Below, piece after piece: positions 1-8,062 of a DNA stretch of 64,000 nt. Under the pieces are notes generated by a model. The model did no database searches. It was not told the DNA's origin and saw only the letters and a program-made list of their open reading frames with translations. The first letter of the stretch is position 1, and each line of letters begins with the position of its first letter. The DNA is from Microglena sp. YARC (Eukaryota > Chlorophyta > Chlorophyceae > Chlamydomonadales > Chlamydomonadaceae): positions 36,656,863 through 36,720,862 of the forward strand of contig CM039463.1 in the NCBI GenBank assembly GCA_022414725.1, read 5' to 3'. Made by a program: the position numbers and the translations under genes.

Positions 1-66
1 CCACAAAGGAGTCCGAGAGGAACCGAGCGGGTGGGCGACCGGAGGGGAGCCCACAGTTCACAGTTC

Positions 67-131
67 GACCGCGATGTGAACGCTTCCAGGAACATCCTGA
101 TGCTTACACTTCACCAAGTCTTTGGGAGAGA
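67..131 (+). pseudogene. Fanzor C-terminal fragment (RuvC-III)
   Basis: About 65 bases match the end of the Fanzor gene that lies on the minus strand at 17.96-20.1 kb. The translation holds the RuvC-III motif DRDVNASRNI followed by LHQVFGRE. The join to unrelated sequence comes just before base 67, and the match stops after the GRE codons. The preceding 66 bases belong to a different repeat, also seen near 10.14-10.22 kb and 27.4 kb. It cannot code for a nuclease and is a transposon scar. Confidence 0.7.
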
Positions 132-183
132 GAATTCCAAGATGAGGTCTTCACATCAAGTATTAGACACACTACTGTGTAAC

Positions 184-512
184 TACAGTCGGTGGAACAG
201 TAAAATGAAACATCCAAAAACCTGTATAAGACGGTAATATACTAAAATAGTTGTATACAGGATGGACACAAAGACCGTATCGGAGCTTAGGGCGATGATG
301 CTCACTAATGATGCTATCGAAGCTGATGATGCTATCGAAGAACTCTGCCGCCGGGCTGAGGTAACCGAGGCAGCTGCTGCTGTGCCTCCTCAGCCTGAAC
401 ATCCGACGGCAATTGTTGCTCGCACTCTCTTTTCATGCGCAGCTCAAGCTCGTTTTTTTGGTATGAGGCCGATTTTGTAAAACCGTTTCATTTTAGTATT
501 CCGCCGAGTGTA
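184..512 (+). mobile_element. short type-1 mariner-like element with its own ORF
   Basis: The element begins with TA then CAGTCGGTGGAACAGTAAAA and ends with the inverted form, TTTTAGTATTCCGCCGAGTG then TA. These are the ends of the complete transposon at 27,878-31,333. Only about 330 bp lie between the TA dinucleotides, so no transposase is present and any movement would need one in trans. The interior codes for a 72-residue ORF. Sequence just outside the right end (512-560) matches 22,325-22,380, so it seems to have landed in an older repeated sequence. Confidence 0.8.
262..480 (+). CDS. hypothetical small protein inside a mini-transposon
   Basis: The 72-residue frame begins with ATG and stops just before the right terminal repeat. 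The N-terminus (TVSELRAMM, later AIEELCRRAEV) loosely resembles the SAP-like DNA-binding start of the Fanzor at 28.9 kb (TVAKLKELL, later DDIVRLCEDNGL). It could be the remains of a Fanzor N-terminus kept after internal deletion. A repeated DAIEADDAIEE segment is visible. The relation is inference from a short, weak similarity; it may equally be a chance ORF. Confidence 0.35.
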   Translation: MDTKTVSELRAMMLTNDAIEADDAIEELCRRAEVTEAAAAVPPQPEHPTAIVARTLFSCAAQARFFGMRPIL

Positions 513-670
513 ACTGTCAAGTCTTACACAATGTGTATGTTGTTTGTAAAAGATTCACTTGTTTGTAACACTTGGGTTTATTAGCACTGTAACGCTTGAG
601 CTTCTTTCTCACTGGAACGCTTGGGCGTTCCCAATGTGCCGCCTCAAGTAGACTTCTAGGGCACATCAAC

Positions 671-705
671 AAAGATCCCGTGTTCTTTTGTGCCACGGGA
701 TCTTT
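671..705. terminator. perfect 12-bp hairpin
   Basis: AAAGATCCCGTG (671-682) is followed by an 11-base loop and its exact complement CACGGGATCTTT (694-705). Degenerate versions of the left arm, next to ACAAAGACCCCGTGTTCTTT, occur in the repeats at 26.46 kb and 55.99 kb, where the right arm has decayed. It lies 72 bases upstream of the gene at 777. Hairpins can define transcript 3' ends in some giant viruses; that role here is only a possibility. Confidence 0.4.
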
Positions 706-776
706 GCCGCCCGTTCCTCAAAAAACGATATAAATGAAATGTGCTGTGTTCGGAAAAGCGTACTCCACTCTGGTAA

Positions 777-1295
777 ATGACGTCAACCATGTGGACCACT
801 GATCGACACTTGTACACTTATCCATTCTGCCCCAAATGGCACGGTTTCTTTCGATTTAAGCAGGAGGAAGGGTGCCATGACGATGACTTTCCATTGGAAT
901 ACGTCCTGGCGCTTACGGAGCGAGTTCCTGAAATAGAAACATTGAGCATGGTTGCGTACAGCGAACCTCAGATCGTGAGAGTCCCTCGGGTCATGGTCGA
1001 CACGCTGTGCGAACGACAACTGCACAACAATGTAGAGATGCATTGTCTTCACAAAATTGTCGATGCGTTGACTGTCGCACTCGAACGTTTCAACGGCGAC
1101 TCTGATACGCACTCCAAGTTTCAAACGATCAAGCAAGACTTGGAGACAGCGATATCGAACACACAGGCGTCGTGTTCGAAAATGCGCATCCTTCTTCGGA
1201 ACAAGATGATGAAGAAAGAGCTCGCCGAAGTCGCGTGGGCTCCTGAACGACATATTCCCTGGTGCCTCGACGAAGAAGAAAAAAATGGGTTGTAA
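777..1295 (+). CDS. hypothetical protein, 172 aa
   Basis: An intact reading frame with an ATG start (a second ATG is four codons on) and balanced composition. No family is recognised. The protein is acidic in the middle, has several Cys and His residues without a clear metal-binding pattern, and ends with a tryptophan-rich acidic tail (APERHIPWCLDEEE). The stretch about 95-160 is likely helical. The antisense frame of nearly equal length is taken to be a shadow because this strand has the better start and tail. No transposon end interrupts it. Confidence 0.55.
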   Translation: MTSTMWTTDRHLYTYPFCPKWHGFFRFKQEEGCHDDDFPLEYVLALTERVPEIETLSMVAYSEPQIVRVPRVMVDTLCERQLHNNVEMHCLHKIVDALTVALERFNGDSDTHSKFQTIKQDLETAISNTQASCSKMRILLRNKMMKKELAEVAWAPERHIPWCLDEEEKNGL

Positions 1296-1462
1296 CACGA
1301 TTCACGTAAATAAGATGTACAGTAGCATGAAAAGTCAAAGTGCTCACGATGTGAGCATCAATAATATTTTCAAAGCGTTCCTGTAATCAAATAAACACCC
1401 CCCCTGATTGTGCGCCATACGTTTGAATCATCATGAATTTATTGCTGTGATATTGTAGAGAA

Positions 1463-1660
1463 ATGGATCCCCCGACTCGCGAGCAAGTCGCTAAGCTGCA
1501 AAACTGTTATTGGGACGTCCTGGAGGAGAACGCAGAGTTAAAGACCTCCGTACTGGAAAAGGATGAGCTCATTGCTCGCTTGCGCCGGCAACTGAACACT
1601 GCTACCCACAAGGTGGCTAAGCTCCAACAACTGGTCGACCCGGAGATGTTCCTTGCCTCT
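1463..1660 (+). pseudogene. coiled-coil protein cut by a transposon
   Basis: The frame starts at ATG and codes for about 66 residues with heptad-like spacing of Leu and charged residues (ENAELKTSVLEKDELIARL), typical of a coiled coil. At base 1660 the TA and terminal repeat of a type-1 transposon begin, and the frame then runs a few codons into the repeat and stops. The rest of the gene is not found beyond the transposon fragment, so it is truncated. The original function is unknown. Confidence 0.6.
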
Positions 1661-2104
1661 ACAGTCGGCGGAACAGTAAAATGAAACATATATCAGATGG
1701 AAATAAATGTACGACATCGCCGTTAGAAAATTGGCGTTAAGAATGGTCGCTGACTTGGGTGTGTTAAAAACTTCTGTGTTTACGAACATCAGTCGTTCTA
1801 CTCTGTGGAGGTGGAAACGCTTTGGGTAAATCGAAAACGACGTGAATTTGTAAGCAACCTTTTTGAGACGAATAAGGATTTGTTAAAATCGTTTTTATTG
1901 TCAACTCAATGCACAACCGCAAGAGGCGTCGTTTTTTTTTTCAAAAGTACTCACAATGTACGATTATCAACTAAAACAGTGTATCGTTTCATAAAACTCA
2001 TTGGTTTTACAAGAAAAAGGAGCAAACTCCGTGGACAGTGTAAAGGGGACTTAGTTCCACTTGTCAATGAATTTTGTAGTAGGTACAAGGAGACTAATTT
2101 GTGA
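1660..2104 (+). mobile_element. 5' fragment of type-1 mariner-like transposon with broken transposase
   Basis: TA then the CAGTCGGCGGAACAG terminal repeat is followed by the N-terminal half of the same transposase that is intact at 27,925-28,833. The reading frame starts at 1708 and loses frame near 1827, where one base is missing in the codons after WKRFG. A run of T residues near 1930 replaces the sequence found in the intact copy. Homology ends near 2100 and no right end follows. The DDE catalytic domain is absent, so this copy is dead. Confidence 0.85.
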
Positions 2105-2460
2105 ATAGATACTTGTTCAAATGCAATTTATGTTTATTGCAAACCTGAAGGAAGTGTAGTTCATCTGGATGTAGTCCAAAGATGTCAACATATATGAGGG
2201 CTGTTTCGATGTCACATGGACATGTGTGACTCATGTTACAAATTGCCTGCAAGAAATAACTTTCCTTATTTACCAACAATCTCCCTGGTTCTCCAGTTGT
2301 TCGCATGTGAGGCAGATCAATTTCTATGTCTTTGAAGTCTTCACAGATATCATTGCTCAGACTCACAGGTATATTATATATAGCATTCTTCACGTGAAAT
2401 AACTCTATCCACATCAGCAACACGTTGAGTGGATGCTTAAATTACCATGAGACATTTGTC
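2094..2460 (-). pseudogene. broken paralogue of the 5.46-kb hypothetical gene
   Basis: Matches the minus-strand gene at 5,461-5,826 over nearly its full length and shares the same C-terminus (KHKLHLNKYLFTN). The start region here has an in-frame stop after the first codons (MVI then TAA), and a small rearrangement follows the VISRE codons. The duplicated block continues upstream to about 2,640, as it does to about 6,000 in the other copy. The product is unknown. Confidence 0.7.
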
Positions 2461-2465
2461 CATAT

Positions 2466-2640
2466 TTGATTTTTCATACAAAACGTTCTGACGTTATTCG
2501 TTTATTAGTGGGACACCCTTTATACAATTTGGCGAGACGTCGGAGTCATCTGATTAAGATCACCCAGATGTCTGAGTTTTTGGCACATTCATACCAATCT
2601 GGATGGTGCCCCCCAAGCGTAAGCCACCCCTCCGTACGAA
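2466..2640. repeat. segmental duplication, paired with 5,850-6,000
   Basis: Shared stretches such as CATCTGATTAAGATCACCCA and TTGGCGAGACGTCGGAGT occur here and at 5.9 kb in rearranged order. Together with the paired genes at 2,094 and 5,461 they mark a duplication of about 550 bp. The stretch from here to about 3,130 holds no convincing gene. Confidence 0.6.
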
Positions 2641-3153
2641 CGAACACACGCAAACGGAGGAACACTGATGACGACGATCGAAAAACATCTGACTCCACAT
2701 GCAAACGGCGGAAACATGTCCTCGTCTCCAAAAGACACCACCGCGGATTAATGTGTGTCGCGTCTTTCGCAACCTCATTCACTATGGTCCGGTCATCCAA
2801 AGAAACCGTATTGTATCAAGCAGGCTCCTGCTTGAGAATACTATGGGAATTCTTAAGGGGGGATAGCGGGTCCCGCGGAGGGGGGACAGTGGAATTGAGC
2901 TGCTGACTCACTGACTTATCCCATGTGGCACCATCAAGCAAGGAACCCAGCTGCGGCTTGGCTGTTCCGTATACAAATTCAAAAAGACCCATCTTAAGAA
3001 CAGAAGAGAGTGTAGTATAATTCAAATATAAAAAAAAAATTATCGCGTATTGTCATTGGGGGTCAGGTCCTCCAAAGAAACCGCATGGTCTCAATCAGTC
3101 TTCTGTTTGGGCAACGTTGAGGGGTGCATGAGCTCACCTACGTGCGAGGATAT

Positions 3154-3498
3154 TTAGCTTCGTAATAGCATGGATCGATACAGAATATACAACTGCACGA
3201 AAATGTGACTGTGACTGTTGTTGACATCAAGTGTTGTGATACGGTTCTCATCCAAGTGTTGGCAACATATATCACTTGACAAGCATGAGGTTGATTGCTT
3301 GAAATTTTTCATGTCATAGCACGCATTGTTCTTTCTCATCAGCACACCATACATCGGAAATCCCTTGTGAATGTAAGCCTCGTACACTATTCCCACGATA
3401 CTTGTTGTCTTATCCAAGTCGTTGTGCGTTGTTGGGTTGTCTACGGTTACAATGGACCCTACAGTGTACGTGGGATTCTGGTAAGGTAAGCAATCCAT
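3154..3498 (-). CDS. hypothetical protein, about 114 aa
   Basis: The start is taken at the ATG giving MDCLPYQNPTYTVG; the frame is open for 15 codons further upstream, but that extension enters sequence next to a transposon remnant. The protein opens with a hydrophobic, strand-rich region (GSIVTVDN, TSIVGIVYEAYIHKGFPMYGVLM) and contains several Cys residues. No family is recognised. Upstream lies a truncated transposase and downstream a gene-poor duplicated block. Confidence 0.4.
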   Translation of the reverse strand: MDCLPYQNPTYTVGSIVTVDNPTTHNDLDKTTSIVGIVYEAYIHKGFPMYGVLMRKNNACYDMKNFKQSTSCLSSDICCQHLDENRITTLDVNNSHSHIFVQLYILYRSMLLRS

Positions 3499-3621
3499 GT
3501 CTGAAGATCGTGTTTTGAAATATACAATATAAACCCTAAACAATTATCAGCATGGAAAGCGCGAAGGAGTGCTACGACTCGATAGATAACATTGACTGCA
3601 GCCGGGTATTGTGCGCACAGG

Positions 3622-4022
3622 TGTCTTCCAAATGAAGTTTCGTCGATCGATACAAAAGTCCTCCCTTCCTCTTTTAACCGTTCCCTTTGGCTTATGAATG
3701 ACGTGGTTTTCTCATATAAGTTATCAGGCCTGGAGAAGAACTTTGCTTTTTTCTTTGTGAGCCCAAGCCTTTTTATCACAACGCGAAACAATTCTTTTGA
3801 TACCTCAAATCCGAAAGCATCCTTTACCTCATGACGAAGAACAGCAAGAGATGCGAATGGATCTATTTTTAATGACGCCTTTAAGAACTCTATGACCACA
3901 TCCGATTTTGTAGGTTTATTCCGGTTGTACACTTTTTTAGTGGGGTTTGAGATCCACCTCGATACTGTCATGTGGCTTACATTCGCAAGTATACTGTAAC
4001 ATTATTGACCGGTCTGAGTGTA
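3622..4022 (-). pseudogene. truncated type-2 transposase with one terminal repeat
   Basis: From 4,022 (TA) leftward the sequence matches the left end and transposase of the complete element at 23,151-26,258: the inverted repeat TACACTCAGACCGGTCAATA, then the transposase from MTVSRWISN to SIDETSFGRH. The first about 30 codons are deleted, joining the terminal repeat to the middle of the N-terminal DNA-binding part. The match stops just after the first catalytic Asp. It is a dead fragment about 50 bp from the phosphatase gene. Confidence 0.85.
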
Positions 4023-4068
4023 ACTTGGATCTTGAATGGATTCAACAGATACCCTGATGGGGAAGTGA

Positions 4069-4662
4069 TTAGACCAGTAGTGGGGCAGTGGAATTCACGA
4101 GGAGCATCTTCACTCCAGGTTCACGATGATCTTGTTCATGGTTGTCATCTTGATGGGACAAGGATGCACCGCCATGGATGACCTTGCCCCTCAGGTGAAC
4201 TTCAAACATTTCAAGGGACCGTTTAAAGTTGGCTTCTGGTTGGAATGCGGTGGGGTTCAACCTTTGAATGTGCTTGATCGCATCTGTCATCGTAATGCAT
4301 CTTTCCCACATCAGATAAGCAGCAACAACTGTTGCAGACCGTTGTCTTCCCAACCTACAATGCACAAGCACGACATTGTTTTGACTTAACACTCCATGCA
4401 TCACCTCAACAATATATGGTAGATAGGATATGAGTTTCGTGACCTCTTTTTGCCTGCAGTTGTCTTCAACAGCAACCTTAATGTATGTTGTGTTTGGGTT
4501 CCTTGGTTTTATGTACGGTGTGTGGTTTGTGCAGTTCACAACAAGCTTGAATTGCAACGTTTTACAAAGTTGGTGGTTGAGAGCTGCTTCTTGGTCTGAT
4601 AGGTAAAGATTGTCGCACACTTTGAACAAGTTATCGATATGCATCTTATAGAGATCAGCCAT
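4069..4662 (-). CDS. dual-specificity protein phosphatase
   Basis: The active-site loop VHCRLGRQRSATV is clear (Cys near residue 100, Arg six residues later), with the family pattern HCxxGxxRS. An Asp in AVEDN lies upstream where the general acid is expected. The N-terminus (NLFKVCDNLYLSD) is the typical first strand of the DSP fold. Such enzymes remove phosphate from Tyr and Ser/Thr residues of proteins and are common in protists and large DNA viruses. The start is the ATG giving MADLYKM; 11 further codons upstream have only a TTG. The C-terminal 40 residues are polar and probably disordered. The gene is intronless and followed by a transposon scar. Confidence 0.88.
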   Translation of the reverse strand: MADLYKMHIDNLFKVCDNLYLSDQEAALNHQLCKTLQFKLVVNCTNHTPYIKPRNPNTTYIKVAVEDNCRQKEVTKLISYLPYIVEVMHGVLSQNNVVLVHCRLGRQRSATVVAAYLMWERCITMTDAIKHIQRLNPTAFQPEANFKRSLEMFEVHLRGKVIHGGASLSHQDDNHEQDHREPGVKMLLVNSTAPLLV

Positions 4663-4710
4663 ATTATTGTTAATTTTCCCAACACAGGACAACAACAGGT
4701 ATTTTCAGAG

Positions 4711-4726
4711 GTGTTCATGTGAACAC
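4711..4726. promoter_or_regulatory. duplicated palindromic motif upstream of phosphatase gene
   Basis: GTGTTCATGTGAACAC has seven-base arms (GTGTTCA/TGAACAC) and is followed by GTTTAAAATAGGGA. It lies about 50 bases upstream of the phosphatase start, in the gap to the amidotransferase gene. The same motif with the same tail recurs at 22,710-22,725. It may be a protein-binding site; the AT-rich tail could be a core promoter. Function is inferred only. Confidence 0.35.
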
Positions 4727-4767
4727 GTTTAAAATAGGGATTGATGTGATCCTCCGGCATTCTTTAT

Positions 4768-5421
4768 TTATTTTTTGTTGAAAGTGTTGTTCCCGAGATG
4801 GAGAGTCTTTACAGAGGTCTTCGGGGGTGCCCATTTTTGTATTGTCTGTATGAAGTTATTCAATATCAGCTCGGTATGAGCGCAGATTGACTCCGGATGG
4901 AAAAGGGTTCCCCATATCCGTCGTCTCTTATGTCGGAACGCTACAACACGTTGGTCATGGACCTCATCGAGGCAAATCGGGCGCATGCACGGAGCTAGAT
5001 CAGAAATTGAGTATGCAGCATAGAAGTCAGCCTCCAATTTCATTGGACCCCCCTCAACGAGCCCAATACGTGCCCCAATAATTTTGATGCCCCGTGTATG
5101 GTGTACGGCGGCGTCTGTGTATTCGAGATAACCACCAAAGTATAAGTTGATAAACTGGGCACCAAAGCATATTCCAAGAACCGGAGCACCATGTCTGAGG
5201 GCAAAGGTGTTCATCGCCTCTCTGTCACGACCTATGTCATGCACGTGCAATTTCGATCCCGTGAGGATGAACCCAGAAACTTGCTTTGTCCCGCAAATCT
5301 CTACAACCTCTGAAAGAGTACGTGCGATCGCATGACCATGCCTTTGGCGCCTAAGAAAAGATAGGAGGTACTGCCTGAAAATAGGCTTGGGACCGATTGT
5401 ATTGTCAATGACAACGAGCAT
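4768..5421 (-). CDS. class I glutamine amidotransferase-like protein
   Basis: 217 residues with the catalytic triad of class I glutamine amidotransferases: the nucleophile elbow LGICFGAQ (Cys near residue 85) and the His-Glu pair in GTLFHPES (near residue 173). The N-terminus MLVVIDNTIGP and a TGS turn fit the fold. The domain frees ammonia from glutamine for a partner synthetase, as in GMP or anthranilate synthase. No synthetase domain is fused, so it may act alone or with a partner elsewhere. ATG start; its 3' end and the following gap were copied to 22.7-22.8 kb. Same strand as the phosphatase, about 105 bp upstream of it. Confidence 0.85.
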   Translation of the reverse strand: MLVVIDNTIGPKPIFRQYLLSFLRRQRHGHAIARTLSEVVEICGTKQVSGFILTGSKLHVHDIGRDREAMNTFALRHGAPVLGICFGAQFINLYFGGYLEYTDAAVHHTRGIKIIGARIGLVEGGPMKLEADFYAAYSISDLAPCMRPICLDEVHDQRVVAFRHKRRRIWGTLFHPESICAHTELILNNFIQTIQKWAPPKTSVKTLHLGNNTFNKK

Positions 5422-5460
5422 TTTACAATAGAATTTATATAATACACTCCAGAAAGCGGT

Positions 5461-5826
5461 TTAATTGGTGAATAGATACTTGTTCAAATGCAATTTATGT
5501 TTATTGCAAACATGAAGGAAGTGTAGTTCATTTGGATGTAGTCTGAATAAGTCAACAGATATGAGGGCTATTTCGATAGCACGTGGACATGTTTGACCCA
5601 TGTTACAAATTGCATGCAAGAAACGACTTTCCTTCATTACCAACAATCTCCCTGGTTCTCCAGTTGTTCGCATGTGAGGCAGATCAATTTCTATGTCGTT
5701 GAAGTCTTCACAGATCTCATTGCTCAGACTCACAGGTATATTACAGCAGGCTTCACGTGAAATAACTCTATCCACATCAGCAACACGTTGAGTGGATGCT
5801 TGAATGACCATTCGACATTTGTCCAT
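5461..5826 (-). CDS. hypothetical protein, 121 aa
   Basis: Intact copy of a gene whose broken paralogue lies at 2,094-2,460. It starts with ATG (MDKCRMVIQAST) and ends KYLFTN. Central features are IEIDLPHMRTTGEPGRLL and several Cys and His residues. No family is recognised. It shares strand and direction with the two enzymes downstream. Conservation of the frame between the two copies supports that it is, or was, a protein-coding gene. Confidence 0.6.
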   Translation of the reverse strand: MDKCRMVIQASTQRVADVDRVISREACCNIPVSLSNEICEDFNDIEIDLPHMRTTGEPGRLLVMKESRFLHAICNMGQTCPRAIEIALISVDLFRLHPNELHFLHVCNKHKLHLNKYLFTN

Positions 5827-6261
5827 ATCGTTGTATGGATGGAGCTGGCATTATTTTCGGAAAGCAAACGAGTCAACTGTTGCAACCTTTATACAATTTT
5901 TCATCTGATTAAGATCACCCAGATGTCTGAGTTTTTGGCGAGACGTCGGAGTGCCAACCTGGATGGTGCCCGTCAAGTCATCGGAGTACTCACGCAAACG
6001 GCGGAACACTGTCGAGTGTATTACGTCGCACTCAATCACTCACAGGCCCCCCAAAATACTAAACGAACGAACGCGAGAAGCATCATCACCGTGACACACG
6101 CCTCCTCAGAGAAAACGGCGGAACATGTGTCGAGTCACAGAGCGACTTTCGCATCAGGATATATCGACAGCCAATCTGGGATCACGAGTTGGGTTGTTGC
6201 TGAAACCAATCATTATGCGTCCGTGTATCGGGTGTGTAGATGGCATCTAAAGACACTGAAT

Positions 6262-6332
6262 TTTAGCTGATCTACCCATTTGGGTTCAAGGGTCACCGGT
6301 AGGGTGTCCCACAAATTTTGTCTCCGACTGTA
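6262..6332 (+). mobile_element. solo right end of Fanzor family A element
   Basis: About 70 bases match the right end of the Fanzor elements at 11,258-11,333 (inverted) and 20,854-20,925, including GGGTTCAAGGGTCACCGG and the terminal GTCTCCGACTG followed by TA. No transposon gene remains on its left. The bacterial-like pseudogene at 6,343 starts 11 bases beyond it. Confidence 0.8.
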
Positions 6333-6342
6333 AAAAGAAAGA

Positions 6343-6750
6343 ATGTCGGCACTGTTCGCTGCCCTGGTCATCGGGACCGTTGCGGGAACGCTCATCGGCA
6401 CGATCGGCGCCGGCGCCGGCGCGCTTCTGGTCCCGTCCCTCATGTTCTTCGCCGGCCAGTCCATGCAGGGCGCAGTCGGCGTGACGCTGGCGATATAGAC
6501 TATCCCGGTGGGGATCGGCGGGGCGTACTTGTACTACAAACAGGGACTCATCGACCTCTGGGTCGTTGCTGCCGTCGCCATCGGCATGCTCGCTGGAATC
6601 CTCGGCGGCGGGGCTCTGGCGACCTCGGGCGAGATCAGCCCGGTGAAGCTCGAGCTGCTCCTGGGCGTCGTCCTGGTCGTCCTCGGGGGCGTCACCATCG
6701 CCTAGACGCTCCTCGGCTACACCACTGTTCACCCTAAACGGAACAGCTAA
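6343..6750 (+). pseudogene. TauE/SafE-like membrane transporter of bacterial or archaeal type, with two in-frame stops
   Basis: The frame from ATG reads as small-residue-rich membrane helices (GTLIGTIGAGAGALLVPSL; IGMLAGILGGGALATSG), the glycine pattern of the sulfite exporter TauE/SafE family. It is interrupted by TAG at 6,496 and TAG at 6,703 and ends at TAA. GC content is far above the surroundings and codon use is of a GC-rich prokaryote, so it looks recently acquired. At 135 codons it covers only about half of a normal TauE. Both internal stops being TAG could hint at readthrough, but neighbouring genes use TAG as a stop. Confidence 0.7.
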
Positions 6751-6822
6751 TGTACGGATGTACGTGCACGAATTCACTACGCATCCCCAGAGCCCCGCCT
6801 CCGTCTCGTCTCTAAAAAAATA

Positions 6823-6935
6823 TATCAAATGTATCAAAAAAATGTATCAAATGTATCAAAAAATGTATCAAAAATGTATCAAAAAAATGTATCAAATGTA
6901 TCAAAAAATGTATCAAATGTATCAAAAAAAAGAGT
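6823..6935. repeat. ATGTATCAAA-type short tandem repeat
   Basis: Ten to eleven copies of a 10-12 base unit (AAATGTATCA) lie between the transporter pseudogene and the stop of the Ala-rich gene. A related unit (AAACTGTATC) is expanded at 38.9-39.2 kb. No gene is seen here. Confidence 0.85.
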
Positions 6936-6944
6936 TTGTAGTAT

Positions 6945-7952
6945 CTAAATAACTGAGTATCTAACTAACTTACTGAATGACAAAAGCTGGCTGAGGGTCA
7001 GGGAGCGAAGATCAATTGAGTGCTCGATAGCAGCAAGCTTCTTGGCGAGGTACGCCTCACACTTGGCGGGAGTCTGGTTCATGCACGTTAGGTGCGCGCA
7101 CTTGCCAGTGGTGTAGGTCCCACCATTGGGGTTGCTTAAGAGCACCTGTTTTCTACCACACGGGTTGCCGTGAATGGTGACAGCAGTGCAGCCCAGGGTG
7201 GGGGAATACCCCACGATGGTAAACTCACCGTGTTTGGATCCAACAGGAAGCTCGTTCTTTAGAACGGACCCGCGACCAACACGACCGGAGGCCAAGGAGG
7301 AGGACAGGGAGCACGTTGAGAACGAGCCAGCAGGAGAAGCAGAAGCAGAAGCAGCAGGAGCAGCAGCAGGAGCAGCAGCAGGAGCAGCAGCAGGAGCAGC
7401 AGCAGTAAACGTAAAAGCAGCAGCAGGAGCAGCAGCAGGAGCAGAAGCAGGAGCAGCAGCAGTAAACATAAAAGCAGCAGCAGGAGCAGCAGCAGTAGAA
7501 GTAGAAGCAGCAGCAGCAGCAGCAGGAGTAGGAGCCACAGAGGGTGAACCATTGGCGCGGCGCCTTTTACCGCCACTGCTGGAACTCTCCGACATGCATT
7601 CGTCCTCTGGGAGGGCAAGCAAGGCGGAAGGAGCAGGAGCAGCAGAAGCAGCAGACGCAGCAGCAACGGCAATAGGGAGAAGCATTGCCTGTAAAGGCTT
7701 TTTCTCCCCGGCGGGTTTCTCTTCGAGAAACTTAGCGTGCGCAATTTTCATTGCGCAGACAGGGCCTGAGAGGCACGCAGGAACGCAGGGAAATGACATT
7801 ATCTTGTTGCACATGTCCTTCAATTGAGAGACTTTGAGTTGATTGTTGATCTTCGTTCGGTCATTCACTTGGACAACTGTAAATATACCGGAATCATTCA
7901 CGAATGATGTGAAATCGGTAGACATGTTTGTAGACATGTTGTTGGTAGACAT
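6945..7952 (-). CDS. Ala-rich protein with conserved Cys-containing C-terminal domain
   Basis: 335 residues. The N-terminus repeats MSTN and is followed by a folded-looking part (TVVQVNDRTKINNQLKVSQL). Residues about 90-215 are a low-complexity Ala/Pro/Ser tract coded by a GCT/GCA-like triplet repeat. The last 100 residues look globular (GCTAVTIHGNPCGRKQVLL, GKCAHLTCMNQTPAKCEAYL) with four Cys that could bind zinc. A decayed copy of the C-terminal part lies at 53,322-53,440, so the domain belongs to a family. No function is recognised. It is divergent from the gene at 8,063 and separated from it by a GTT repeat. Confidence 0.7.
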   Translation of the reverse strand: MSTNNMSTNMSTDFTSFVNDSGIFTVVQVNDRTKINNQLKVSQLKDMCNKIMSFPCVPACLSGPVCAMKIAHAKFLEEKPAGEKKPLQAMLLPIAVAAASAASAAPAPSALLALPEDECMSESSSSGGKRRRANGSPSVAPTPAAAAAASTSTAAAPAAAFMFTAAAPASAPAAAPAAAFTFTAAAPAAAPAAAPAAAPAASASASPAGSFSTCSLSSSLASGRVGRGSVLKNELPVGSKHGEFTIVGYSPTLGCTAVTIHGNPCGRKQVLLSNPNGGTYTTGKCAHLTCMNQTPAKCEAYLAKKLAAIEHSIDLRSLTLSQLLSFSKLVRYSVI

Positions 7953-7961
7953 GATATCAAG

Positions 7962-7963
<2 letters not shown>

Positions 7964-8014
<51 letters not shown>

Positions 8015-8026
8015 ATTGTTGTTGTT
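7964..8026. repeat. GTT triplet microsatellite
   Basis: About 20 copies of TTG in the gap between two divergent genes, where their promoters should be. Followed by a run of T residues just before the ATG at 8,063. Confidence 0.95.
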
Positions 8027-8062
8027 TCAAAGGAAGGAAAAAGGCGTCAATTTTTTTTTAGC

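Noticed and set aside
5788..6270. 160-codon plus-strand frame
   Set aside because: It crosses a duplicated block and two dispersed repeats and has no motif.
7259..7744. Leu-rich 161-codon minus-strand frame
   Set aside because: It is the other-frame reading of the GCT/GCA repeat in the Ala-rich gene, with long Leu runs and no fold.
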